Positions 1 through 7,551 of a stretch of 8,345 nucleotides of DNA are shown in pieces. Source of the stretch: Legionellales bacterium UBA2469 (lineage in GTDB: Bacteria; Pseudomonadota; Gammaproteobacteria; Legionellales; Legionellaceae). Positions within the stretch are counted from its first letter, which is position 1, and every line of letters starts with the position of its first letter. The notes beneath the pieces are model-generated. The model ran no database searches and was not told the origin of the DNA. It saw nothing but the letters and a program-made list of their open reading frames with translations. The stretch spans positions 35,348-43,692 of the forward strand of contig DDPL01000025.1 of NCBI GenBank assembly GCA_002342175.1, written 5' to 3'. Made by a program: the position numbers and the translations under genes.

Positions 1-1179
1 GTAAAAAATATTATCCACCAAAAAGAAACTATTCATATTATCTTTAATCAATTTGATGGTTTTCAAAATCAACAACTGATGAAAATTAACGTCAGTGACA
101 TCCCTTTTGCACGACACTTACTCCAATACCCTGAATCATTTAGCATGGCCTATCAAATGGTCAATCCAAATTTACGATTAAATTTAATTGTATCCTGCCA
201 GTTGCTTAAATACCTCTCAAAACCACAATGGGAAACACTTGAGAAGTTAATTCGAGGTATCCCTTCACGTTATATGTTAAATTTTTTTGAGTATCTTATT
301 GAAACCCAGCCAAAACTCATCGATGTCATTTGTGCAGACGCTGAAAACATGAGAAAAATCACATCATGTATTCCGAAAAACATACTATGGCAAGTCGTCT
401 CTTATAAAAATAGTTCCGGCGATAATCTATTAAAAAAAATGCCAATAAATCATACAGATATTCTTACTATGGTGCTTCAATCATTTCCAGAAACCATTCA
501 ATGTAGCGCTATTTTATTTAATCATGAGCATGAAAAATCATTATTTGAACGCGCTATTCATGTTCCAGAAAGCTTTGCTTGTATATCGTCATTTTTAAAC
601 TCTTATGAACTTTATAATTTAATTAAGCCTGGTGAGTATTTTGAATACCTTTTACCAAAATGTTCAAAATTTGAATCCATACTTCTTATTTTTCAAAACA
701 TACCACAAGCTCACCAAATTGAATTTTTAGCATCAAAACACCTCACTTATCGCAATCTGCTCCATGGATTTTTTCATGAATACAACCTTTTACCAAAACT
801 TATCCCCATTCTACATCAAACTACCTTAGAATGGATGTGTCAAAAAACACAACAGAACCCACTTTACTATCGAGAAATTCATCATAAACCGCTCGTCTTG
901 CTCAATTATTTAAAAGATATTCCTTACCCTTATTTATCTCAAGCCTTGTTGGGTTTATGTTACCATTTTCCACACCAAATGATTTCAAACGAGATTCACC
1001 ATCTTTTTAGACAGCATCATCAACCCAATTCACCCTTAGGACGCCCACGTTGGTTTGTTGACAATTCAAATATTCTACCGCAAATTCAATGCGCAAGAAC
1101 CTATCATGATTGGCTGCCAACACTTGAGGGTGACATTAAAGAAACTCATGAGCTTTCACCGAGAACACGAACCGCATAA
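1..1179 (+). CDS. Uncharacterised helical-repeat protein, 5' end outside the window
   Basis: I do not recognise a family. The frame is open from base 1, and none of the 26 codons before the ATG at 79 is a usual start. That ATG has no Shine-Dalgarno sequence, and the residues before it fit the repeat pattern, so it is probably an internal Met. At least 392 residues are present. No signal peptide or membrane segment is visible in this part. Numbering from the Met at 79, degenerate units of 32-39 residues run to about residue 310, with hydrophobic positions spaced as in paired helices and often an Ile-Pro or Phe-Pro step (Pro62, 99, 137, 209, 282). After residue 310 a Pro/Arg-rich, then acidic tail ends in PRTRTA. 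The solenoid fold, and any protein-binding role, are inference. The stop lies 11 bases before the ygfZ-like gene, implying one transcript. High Asn, Gln, His and Cys content could suit a host-directed protein, but nothing proves secretion. Confidence 0.75.
   Translation, partial: VKNIIHQKETIHIIFNQFDGFQNQQLMKINVSDIPFARHLLQYPESFSMAYQMVNPNLRLNLIVSCQLLKYLSKPQWETLEKLIRGIPSRYMLNFFEYLIETQPKLIDVICADAENMRKITSCIPKNILWQVVSYKNSSGDNLLKKMPINHTDILTMVLQSFPETIQCSAILFNHEHEKSLFERAIHVPESFACISSFLNSYELYNLIKPGEYFEYLLPKCSKFESILLIFQNIPQAHQIEFLASKHLTYRNLLHGFFHEYNLLPKLIPILHQTTLEWMCQKTQQNPLYYREIHHKPLVLLNYLKDIPYPYLSQALLGLCYHFPHQMISNEIHHLFRQHHQPNSPLGRPRWFVDNSNILPQIQCARTYHDWLPTLEGDIKETHELSPRTRTA
22..1008 (+). repeat. About nine degenerate helical repeat units within the protein
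   Basis: With residue 1 at base 79, unit starts by eye are bases 22, 133, 229, 343, 457, 568, 670, 784 and 892, giving lengths of 37, 32, 38, 38, 37, 34, 38, 36 and 39 residues. The core pattern is roughly (I/L)LxxFxxIPxxxxxxFL. Residues 18-46 and 163-191 align without gaps at an offset of 145 with ten identities, including PESF at both starts and NLI at 35-37 and 180-182. Units at 51 and 198 also match (E52/E199, I61-P62/I208-P209, F69/F216). DNA identity is low (PESF is spelled with different codons), so the duplication is old. Confidence 0.65.
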
Positions 1180-1184
1180 AGGAG
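1180..1184 (+). promoter_or_regulatory. Ribosome binding site fixing the TTG start of the ygfZ-like gene
   Basis: AGGAG lies just after the stop codon of the repeat-protein gene and six bases before TTG at 1191. The next in-frame ATG, at residue 38, falls inside the conserved N-terminal core of the family, so the TTG is the believable start. Confidence 0.75.
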
Positions 1185-1190
1185 AGTATT

Positions 1191-1970
1191 TTGAATTCAG
1201 TGACCATCGATAACCGAAAATTTCACATCGAAAACACTATTGAAGAAACGTTGCAATATTCATCTTCTAATCAGTATCATTGTCTTCTCCCTCATTTATT
1301 GATGATTCAAGTATCGGGGGATAAGGCAAAAACATATCTACAAGGACAACTTACCAATGATATTTTAAATCTAAAAAATAATGAATTAACTAAACAGTTA
1401 TTATGCAATATCAAAGGACAAATCATCGCAAAAATTTATGCATTAGAAACCGATCATCAACTTTACCTTATCATGCACCGTGATTTATGGCCAGATGTGT
1501 ACAAATTGCTTGAGAAAACAGCATCACTTGCAAAGGTTTCGTTTCTAGAAAATAAACAATTACATATTTATGGCATCGTCTCGAACAAAGATATTACAAA
1601 CACCTTTAAACTCAACGAAAAGCAATGTTTGATGGTTAGCAAAAACCCTCCGATCACCATTCAAAAACCTGACTTGTTTTGGCATTATATCTCTATTGTA
1701 CAAGGAGAATTCAATATTTATACATCAACTTGTCGCCAATACTTACCTAAACCGTTAGGTCTTGAAAAAGAATGGATACATTTCAATAAAGGATGTTATC
1801 GTGGACAGGAAATCATTGCTCGTATGCACTTTTTAGGAAAAGACAAATACAGCATCACTAAATCTGAAATTGAATGGAATTCATCAATAATACCAGGTGA
1901 GAATCATATCATCGATTATTGCCCTATGAATGATACAAAAGCGATTGCGATAATCTTAAAAAATCGATAA
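1191..1970 (+). CDS. ygfZ: YgfZ/GcvT-like folate-binding protein
   Basis: Member of the YgfZ family, which shares a fold with the glycine-cleavage T-protein (GcvT), binds tetrahydrofolate, and supports assembly or repair of certain Fe-S enzymes, including the MiaB-type tRNA modification step. It should be cytosolic. The family signature KGCYRGQE is at residues 200-207, with the conserved cysteine at 202. The N-terminal hallmark is also clear: a VSGDKAKTYLQGQLTNDI segment around residues 41-58. The start is TTG, supported by AGGAG six bases upstream. At 259 residues it is clearly shorter than E. coli YgfZ (about 326). The missing part is mostly the C-terminal barrel region, since only about 50 residues follow the signature. 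The last residues still look like a barrel strand (AIAIIL), and I see no obvious continuation after the stop. It is probably co-transcribed with the repeat-protein gene upstream. Family assignment is secure; full activity is not. Confidence 0.9.
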   Translation: MNSVTIDNRKFHIENTIEETLQYSSSNQYHCLLPHLLMIQVSGDKAKTYLQGQLTNDILNLKNNELTKQLLCNIKGQIIAKIYALETDHQLYLIMHRDLWPDVYKLLEKTASLAKVSFLENKQLHIYGIVSNKDITNTFKLNEKQCLMVSKNPPITIQKPDLFWHYISIVQGEFNIYTSTCRQYLPKPLGLEKEWIHFNKGCYRGQEIIARMHFLGKDKYSITKSEIEWNSSIIPGENHIIDYCPMNDTKAIAIILKNR

Positions 1971-2013
1971 AAAATAGGCAATTCATTCTGTTTTTCAAGC
2001 GATGATTGCCTAT
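1969..2013 (-). terminator. Intrinsic terminator of the minus-strand operon
   Basis: A perfect 9-base inverted repeat, ATAGGCAAT at 1974-1982 and ATTGCCTAT at 2005-2013, extends inward by three pairs past a one-base bulge (CAT 1984-1986 with ATG 2002-2004), leaving a 15-base loop. Read on the minus strand, the hairpin ends in a run of six T that includes the last stem base. On the plus strand the hairpin is followed by GGAAATGGG, so it should not act there. It lies about 80 bases past the cytochrome b561 stop, and its T-run overlaps the stop codon of the ygfZ-like gene. Confidence 0.75.
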
Positions 2014-2093
2014 AGGAAATGGGTTAAACAAATGGATAGGTTTGGTGGTTTTCTAAGAAAAAACCCCTGATGAAATAGGTCGTGCTCATGTCC
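2014..2093. other. Rest of the convergent intergenic gap
   Basis: No gene fits between the hairpin and the cytochrome b561 stop codon. ATAGG recurs at 1974, 2012, 2036 and 2075, but with no regular spacing. A weak 6-pair stem (2047-2052 with 2060-2065) has no T-run on either strand. I see no terminator for the plus-strand genes here. Confidence 0.5.
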
Positions 2094-2624
2094 TTACTTT
2101 TTAAAATTCCACATGGATTGAACGACTTTATCTTTGTCAATGAAGTAATGTTTAATATTCCCACAGAGATGAAGAACGATATAGCCTGCAAAACTCCAAG
2201 CCATCCAGTAATGACTATTCACCATCCATGTCGTAAATTCCTTTGTATGAGAAACACCTGGAATATTTAATTGAAATAATCCAAAGTACGATGGAATGTG
2301 ATTCGATGCAACAGACATTAACCAACCAGATAAAGGCATGGCAATCAAAAAGAAATACAAGTTATATTGCACGCCTCTTGCAAACCAAGCCTCAAATTTT
2401 GAAACATGTGGTGGATACGAAGGGCGGCCATCTTTAATAATAAAATATATTCTAAACAGAGAGAAGAAAAATACCGTGATACCAAAAGACTTATGCAAAT
2501 TATAAGCTAAGTCTTGATAATTTTCAGGTATTTTTGACAAACACATGCCCACCAAAAGTAAACCAAAAACCATCACTGCAGTGATGGCATGCATAACTTG
2601 TCCTCGAAACGAGTATTTTTTCAT
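2094..2624 (-). CDS. cybB: Cytochrome b561, di-haem membrane protein
   Basis: Four-helix inner-membrane cytochrome b of the bacterial b561 family, which passes electrons to or from the ubiquinone pool; the E. coli protein has been described as a superoxide:ubiquinone oxidoreductase. Starting at the ATG at 2624 gives 176 residues, the length of E. coli CybB. An ATG nine bases upstream (2633) overlaps the AAGGA ribosome site, whereas 2624 has it eight bases away. Numbering from 2624, membrane segments lie near residues 13-29, 49-63, 89-103 and 143-154. The four expected haem-ligand histidines are present: His12 in helix 1, His44 before helix 2, and His138 and His152 bracketing helix 4, 14 residues apart. 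The tail NIKHYFIDKDKVVQSM matches the usual KHHF-D-D family ending. It is the last gene of the minus-strand run, about 35 bases after the glutamate dehydrogenase stop. Its electron donor is not shown by the sequence. Confidence 0.88.
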   Translation of the reverse strand: MKKYSFRGQVMHAITAVMVFGLLLVGMCLSKIPENYQDLAYNLHKSFGITVFFFSLFRIYFIIKDGRPSYPPHVSKFEAWFARGVQYNLYFFLIAMPLSGWLMSVASNHIPSYFGLFQLNIPGVSHTKEFTTWMVNSHYWMAWSFAGYIVLHLCGNIKHYFIDKDKVVQSMWNFKK

Positions 2625-2632
2625 ATGTAACA

Positions 2633-2637
2633 TCCTT
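2633..2637 (-). promoter_or_regulatory. Ribosome binding site deciding the cybB start
   Basis: On the minus strand AAGGA sits eight bases before ATG at 2624. It overlaps the alternative ATG at 2633, which would have no usable site, so the shorter 176-residue product is preferred. Confidence 0.65.
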
Positions 2638-2659
2638 GTCTAAAATAAATGATTGTTAT

Positions 2660-5600
2660 CTAAAAAAAATCACAATTATCATTGTCATTACAACGTTGCA
2701 ATGCCGTTTGCGTTAAATCTAACAACTCACGTGTTGCCACATAAAACACTGTATAGTTTAATTGGCGTGAGGTTTTCATTTGATTTAACAACTGCTTCCA
2801 ACGCTCAATTAATGTCGAATGAACAACTGACCACTCTTTTAATCGTTGTGTAAAAGCATCTACAGTATCATTTTCGACTAATACACTTTCAGTTAATAAT
2901 CGTTGTTGTGCATCAAGCTCATCACGAATGGATTCTCGTGCCAACGCTTCTGAATGATTTTCAGTCGGATGTTGAATCACAAGTTTTCGAACAAACTCTA
3001 AATCCAACACATCACCAACAAGGAAAAATGCGGAGCAAGCACATTCCATTGATACTTTTCTCTGATTTGAAATTTCTAATAAGTCATAGCTAGAGAATAA
3101 GTAATCCACACTCGCCAAAGATTTTGCCAAGCTATCGGTAAAATTCTGGCTCTTAAACTTCTTCACACGCTCATCAAATTGAGTTCGATATCGAGGACTT
3201 AGGAAATTAGAAATCGAACTCTGGAACTCATCCATCCCTTGACGATACTTTTCAATGGTCGCTTCTATATTTAAGCAGCGACGCTCAGAACGCAATAACC
3301 ATCGTGTGAGTCGACGTAACAAACGAACGTACATCATCATGACATTTGTCATATTTTCAGCATCAATCTGTTCTTGAATATCTTGCAATTGCGACCAAAT
3401 ATCATCCATGTTGAGAATGGTGCGAGATATTAAAAATGCATTAACAATCGCAGATATAGGAGCACCTGTTTCATCTTGCAAGCGATAGATAAAAGTAAAG
3501 CCCATTTCATTCACAATGAGATTACTGACTTTTGTTGCAATGATTTCTCGTTTCAAAGGATGGGATTGCATCGCATCAATGTAATTTTTTCCTAATGCTG
3601 ATGGAAAATAATCGACTAAAATATCTTTAAAGATCTGCTCATCTATATCTTTTGTCGATAAAATCGACTCTTTTAATAAGATTTTGCTATAGCAATATAA
3701 TACCGCTATTTCAGGAATCGATAATCCAACTTTCTTTAATTTTCTTTCTAAAAGCTCATGCTCAGATGGCAAAAATTCAATATGTCTATCAATTTTACCA
3801 GCCTTCTCTAAACCATTCAGGTAACGAATATGCATATCAATTTGACGTGCGGATTGGGAGGCCCATAAACTAATTGCTTTGGTTTGCTGTTTATTTTCTT
3901 TTAAGACCAATTCAGAGACTTCATCGGTCATTTCAAGAAGGAGTTGATCTCGCTGTTTGAGGGTCAAATCACCGCTTTTCACCAATCCGTCTAATAAAAT
4001 CTTAATGTTTACTTCTTTATCCGAACAGCTTACGCCGCCTGAGTTATCAATAAAGTCGGTGTAAATACGTCCACCTCGAAGCGCAAATTCAATACGTCCA
4101 CGCTGAGTAAATCCTAAATTACCGCCCTCTCCCACAACTTTACATTGTAAAGCTTTGGCATTAACACGGATCATGTCATTGGTTCTATCACCAACTTCTA
4201 GATTTGTTTCGCCTGTAGCTTTAACAAATGTACCAATTCCCGCACTCCATAATAATTCCACTGGTGAGGTGAGGAGGATTTTAATCAATTCATTCGGTTC
4301 TAATCGATCTTGTTCAATACCGAATCGAGCACGTACTTCAGTTGAAATTGGTATAAATTTAGCACTACGACTGAAAACACCACCACCAGAAGAAATGGTT
4401 TTAGGATTATAATCCATCCAAGTTGAACGTGGGAGCTCAAACATACGTTTTCTTTCTTTAAAACTCACCGCCGTATCTGGATTCGGATCTAAGAAAATAT
4501 GCATGTGATTAAAGGCGGCAACCAATTGAATATGTTCTGAAAGTAACATGCCATTGCCGAATACATCTCCTGCCATATCACCAATACCCACAACGGTAAA
4601 TGCTGTATTTTGAATGTCTTTACCTAAATAATAAAAATGACGTTTTACGGATTCCCAAGCACCCTTGGCGGTAATTCCCATTTTTTTATGGTCGTAACCA
4701 TTTGAGCCACCCGAAGCAAATGCATCACCCAGCCAGAAATTATATTCTTTAGAAATAGCATTTGAATAATCTGAAAAAGTTGCGGTTCCTTTATCAGCAG
4801 CGACGACCAAATACGGATCATTACCATCATAAGGGACAACACGAGCAGGTTTGACGACTTCACCATTGACCAAGTTATCCGTGATATCCAACAAGCCACG
4901 TATAAAGGATTGATAACAAAGCACACCCTCAGCAGAAATTTCTTCACGTGTGGTTAGCTTGTCAAGAAGCTTAGGAACGAAACCTCCTTTTGCCCCATTG
5001 GGTACAATCACTGCATTTTTAACTTGTTGAGCCTTCATTAAACCTAAAACTTCTGTTCTGAAATCTTCTTTTCGATCCGACCAACGCAACCCACCTCGAG
5101 CGACATCGCTACAACGCAGATGCACGGCTTCAAATCGAGGCGAGTAAACAAATATCTCATACTTCGGATAAGGTTTTGGCATACCTGGAATGTTTTTGCT
5201 GTTGAACTTAAATGACAAATAAGTTTTTGAATGTCCATCCGCTGTGAGTTGGAAGAAGTTGGTTCGAAGTGTTTCTTGGATTAATGATAAGAACAAGCGA
5301 ATAATCTTATCCTCATCAAGATTTTCAACTGAATCTAGCTCTTGGTGTATATCTGCAAGTAACATATCCATTGCTTCTTGTCGCTCGTGATGCACATCTG
5401 GAAAAAATCTTAATTCAAACAATTTCGCAATCTTTTGAGTAATTTGAACTTGATGTACCAGTGCTGATTCAATGTAATCATGGCTATAAGTCACTCCCAA
5501 TTGCTTTAAATATTTGGCATAGGCTCTCAACATGCTGACTTGACGCCATGTTAAGCCAGCAGCTAGAACAAGTTTATTAAACCCATCATTCTCAGCCTCA

Positions 5601-7546
5601 CCTGACCAAATCTTTAAAAATGCATCTTGAAAATTCTCACGAATATTATCAATTTCATGTTGAAGAGTATTTGGATAAAAAATGGCAAATTCATTAACCC
5701 AACTGACCTGTCCATCATCTAATAACAAACTGAAAGGACGCTCACTGATTGCTCGAAGCCCCATATTTTCAATAATAGGTAATACGTCCGATAGTGGAAT
5801 GGTTGAATTCTTTTGATAGAACTTGAGTTTAAAATGGCCTTCTACTTCATCCAAAGAACGATAGAAATTCATCTGTAACTTAGCATCTTCCTTCAGTGAC
5901 TCTAGATATTTAATATCCACAACCGCGGTTCGAGGTGTAAAATAGCTGGTGTATGATGGAGAGAATGCATTTTTATAGCGGTTAAACAGTAAATTACCAT
6001 GCTCTTCACCGACTGCGTCATACAAATAAGTTTGTAAATCATCTAGCCATGTTCGCCCTACCTCAATCAATTTTTTTTCAATTTTATCCAATATTTTCTG
6101 AGTTGGATGTGAAGCGCCTGGTTTTAAATGAATTAAGAAATGAATTCTAGCCAGGATTGATTCAGAAAACATAGTGGAAAAATCGATTGAAGCAACTTGC
6201 ATGTTTTCTTCAAATATATGCTCAATCGATTTTCTGAAATGGGTATTGTAAAGTTCTTTAGGGACATAAACTAAACAGGAGACATATCTATCAAAAATAT
6301 CAGAACGAGCAAATAAACGAATACGTTTTCTATCTTGTAGATGAAAAATACCTTGTGTAATTTGTAAAAGTTCTTCATCTGAGCCTTGTATTAAATCATC
6401 ACGAGGCATGGTTTCTAAAATATTAATTAGAATACGTCCAGCATGTGACCGAGGATCAAGTTTCGATTGCTTTAAAATACGTTGAACCTTTTGCCTTAAT
6501 AAAGGGATATCTCGAATGTAAGTGAAGTATGCAGCCGAAGTGAATAATCCATATACACGGCGTTCACCAACAACCTCTCCTTTATCATTGAATTGCTTAA
6601 TTCCAATGTAATCAATACAGGTTTCACGGTGGACTTTTGATTTCAAATCTGACTTTGCAACGATTAAAATTTGTGAGGAAAGAAATAATTTTTGTGCTTC
6701 GGAAGGTAACTTTGAAAGTTGTATCGATTGAACTTCTGAGCGACCCTCGCTTAAAATTCCGTAACCTGTACCACGAATAGGCTTTAGGACTTGATGATGT
6801 CCTTCTTTTACCATTTCATAGTCACAAACGCCTAAAAAGGTAAAGTGATGGTTTTCTAACCATTTTAAAAATTCTTGTGATTCAAGTATATCTTCTTTAT
6901 TTATACACTTGGGGTACGAATCCATTTGACCGACGGCTGAAACCAAACGCTCTCGCATCGCCATCCAGTCTTTCACAACAACTTGAGTATCATTAAGTAC
7001 ATTTGATATTTCATTTTGTAATTGTTGCAATGCAGCGGGGTCTGTTTGTCTATCAACGAGAAAAAATATAGGGGCTTCAATTTGATATTCTTTTTTACTG
7101 GTATCATCTTTCGATAAAATCGATGTAATTTCATGCTTTGCATTACGAACCAGACGTATTCCACCCATATGGATAACCAAATGTAGCGCTAATCCCATTC
7201 GATTGATACACATCCGTAAGCTTTCTACAAGGAATGGCATATCTCTAGTTAAAACTTCGATAACGGTATGCGTACTTTGCCAACCATATCGATCAAAATC
7301 GGGATTGTAAATTTTTATTTTAGATTCATCATAATGATTTTTTTCTAACAATGACCAAAAATTTAAAGCAGCACCATATAAATTATCGACTGTCCACGCC
7401 TTAATATCATCGGTAGACATTGTACTAAAAAATTGATTGGTAAACTCAGCACAAAGCTTTGCTTCCTTGTTCGGTAACTTTTTAAGAATTTGTTCACAAA
7501 CTGCGTTCAGTATTTTTTGCTTATCTGAATGCATGGTACTATTCAT
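2660..7546 (-). CDS. gdhB: NAD-specific glutamate dehydrogenase, large (about 180 kDa) class
   Basis: Oxidative deamination of L-glutamate to 2-oxoglutarate and ammonium with NAD+ (EC 1.4.1.2), in the cytosol. It is a full-length member of the large bacterial class: 1628 residues, against about 1620 in Pseudomonas aeruginosa GdhB. The N-terminal half, to about residue 750, is the regulatory part known in this class to carry ACT-like domains. The catalytic core starts near residue 800 with ARGGLRWSDR (816-825), then LMKAQQVKNA with Lys838 and GAKGGF with Lys853, corresponding to the substrate and catalytic lysines of small GDHs. VVAADKGTATFSD follows at 914-926. The dinucleotide fold has VGIGDMAGD (986-994), with acidic FLDPNPD (1018-1024) after the second strand, which fits NAD rather than NADP. 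NLGFTQRGR and DNSGGVSCSDKE (1167-1178) complete the core, and a long helical C-terminal region follows. No frameshift is apparent. The ATG start has GGAG eight bases upstream, inside the end of the YkuD gene. Members of this class are usually allosteric; the effector cannot be told from the sequence. Confidence 0.97.
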   Translation of the reverse strand: MNSTMHSDKQKILNAVCEQILKKLPNKEAKLCAEFTNQFFSTMSTDDIKAWTVDNLYGAALNFWSLLEKNHYDESKIKIYNPDFDRYGWQSTHTVIEVLTRDMPFLVESLRMCINRMGLALHLVIHMGGIRLVRNAKHEITSILSKDDTSKKEYQIEAPIFFLVDRQTDPAALQQLQNEISNVLNDTQVVVKDWMAMRERLVSAVGQMDSYPKCINKEDILESQEFLKWLENHHFTFLGVCDYEMVKEGHHQVLKPIRGTGYGILSEGRSEVQSIQLSKLPSEAQKLFLSSQILIVAKSDLKSKVHRETCIDYIGIKQFNDKGEVVGERRVYGLFTSAAYFTYIRDIPLLRQKVQRILKQSKLDPRSHAGRILINILETMPRDDLIQGSDEELLQITQGIFHLQDRKRIRLFARSDIFDRYVSCLVYVPKELYNTHFRKSIEHIFEENMQVASIDFSTMFSESILARIHFLIHLKPGASHPTQKILDKIEKKLIEVGRTWLDDLQTYLYDAVGEEHGNLLFNRYKNAFSPSYTSYFTPRTAVVDIKYLESLKEDAKLQMNFYRSLDEVEGHFKLKFYQKNSTIPLSDVLPIIENMGLRAISERPFSLLLDDGQVSWVNEFAIFYPNTLQHEIDNIRENFQDAFLKIWSGEAENDGFNKLVLAAGLTWRQVSMLRAYAKYLKQLGVTYSHDYIESALVHQVQITQKIAKLFELRFFPDVHHERQEAMDMLLADIHQELDSVENLDEDKIIRLFLSLIQETLRTNFFQLTADGHSKTYLSFKFNSKNIPGMPKPYPKYEIFVYSPRFEAVHLRCSDVARGGLRWSDRKEDFRTEVLGLMKAQQVKNAVIVPNGAKGGFVPKLLDKLTTREEISAEGVLCYQSFIRGLLDITDNLVNGEVVKPARVVPYDGNDPYLVVAADKGTATFSDYSNAISKEYNFWLGDAFASGGSNGYDHKKMGITAKGAWESVKRHFYYLGKDIQNTAFTVVGIGDMAGDVFGNGMLLSEHIQLVAAFNHMHIFLDPNPDTAVSFKERKRMFELPRSTWMDYNPKTISSGGGVFSRSAKFIPISTEVRARFGIEQDRLEPNELIKILLTSPVELLWSAGIGTFVKATGETNLEVGDRTNDMIRVNAKALQCKVVGEGGNLGFTQRGRIEFALRGGRIYTDFIDNSGGVSCSDKEVNIKILLDGLVKSGDLTLKQRDQLLLEMTDEVSELVLKENKQQTKAISLWASQSARQIDMHIRYLNGLEKAGKIDRHIEFLPSEHELLERKLKKVGLSIPEIAVLYCYSKILLKESILSTKDIDEQIFKDILVDYFPSALGKNYIDAMQSHPLKREIIATKVSNLIVNEMGFTFIYRLQDETGAPISAIVNAFLISRTILNMDDIWSQLQDIQEQIDAENMTNVMMMYVRLLRRLTRWLLRSERRCLNIEATIEKYRQGMDEFQSSISNFLSPRYRTQFDERVKKFKSQNFTDSLAKSLASVDYLFSSYDLLEISNQRKVSMECACSAFFLVGDVLDLEFVRKLVIQHPTENHSEALARESIRDELDAQQRLLTESVLVENDTVDAFTQRLKEWSVVHSTLIERWKQLLNQMKTSRQLNYTVFYVATRELLDLTQTALQRCNDNDNCDFF

Positions 7547-7551
7547 TATAA

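Noticed and set aside
2047..2065. Stem GGTTTT/AAAACC with a 7-base loop as a possible second terminator.
   Set aside because: It is short and mostly A-T, and neither strand has a T-run after it.
2082..2437. Plus-strand open frames at 2082-2270 and 2243-2437.
   Set aside because: They are antisense to the well-supported cytochrome b561 gene and have no protein-like features of their own.
2625..2659. Gap between gdhB and cybB as a possible separate cybB promoter.
   Set aside because: It is only about 35 bases, much of it taken up by the cybB ribosome site, and I see no convincing -35/-10 pair.
2653..5238. Several open frames of 60-100 codons, on the plus strand (2653-2853, 2908-3093, 3652-3873, 4155-4412) and in a second minus frame (4645-4947, 5044-5238).
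   Set aside because: All lie within the intact gdhB frame, show no recognisable domain and have no convincing ribosome site; they are by-products of the long coding sequence, not signs of a frameshift.
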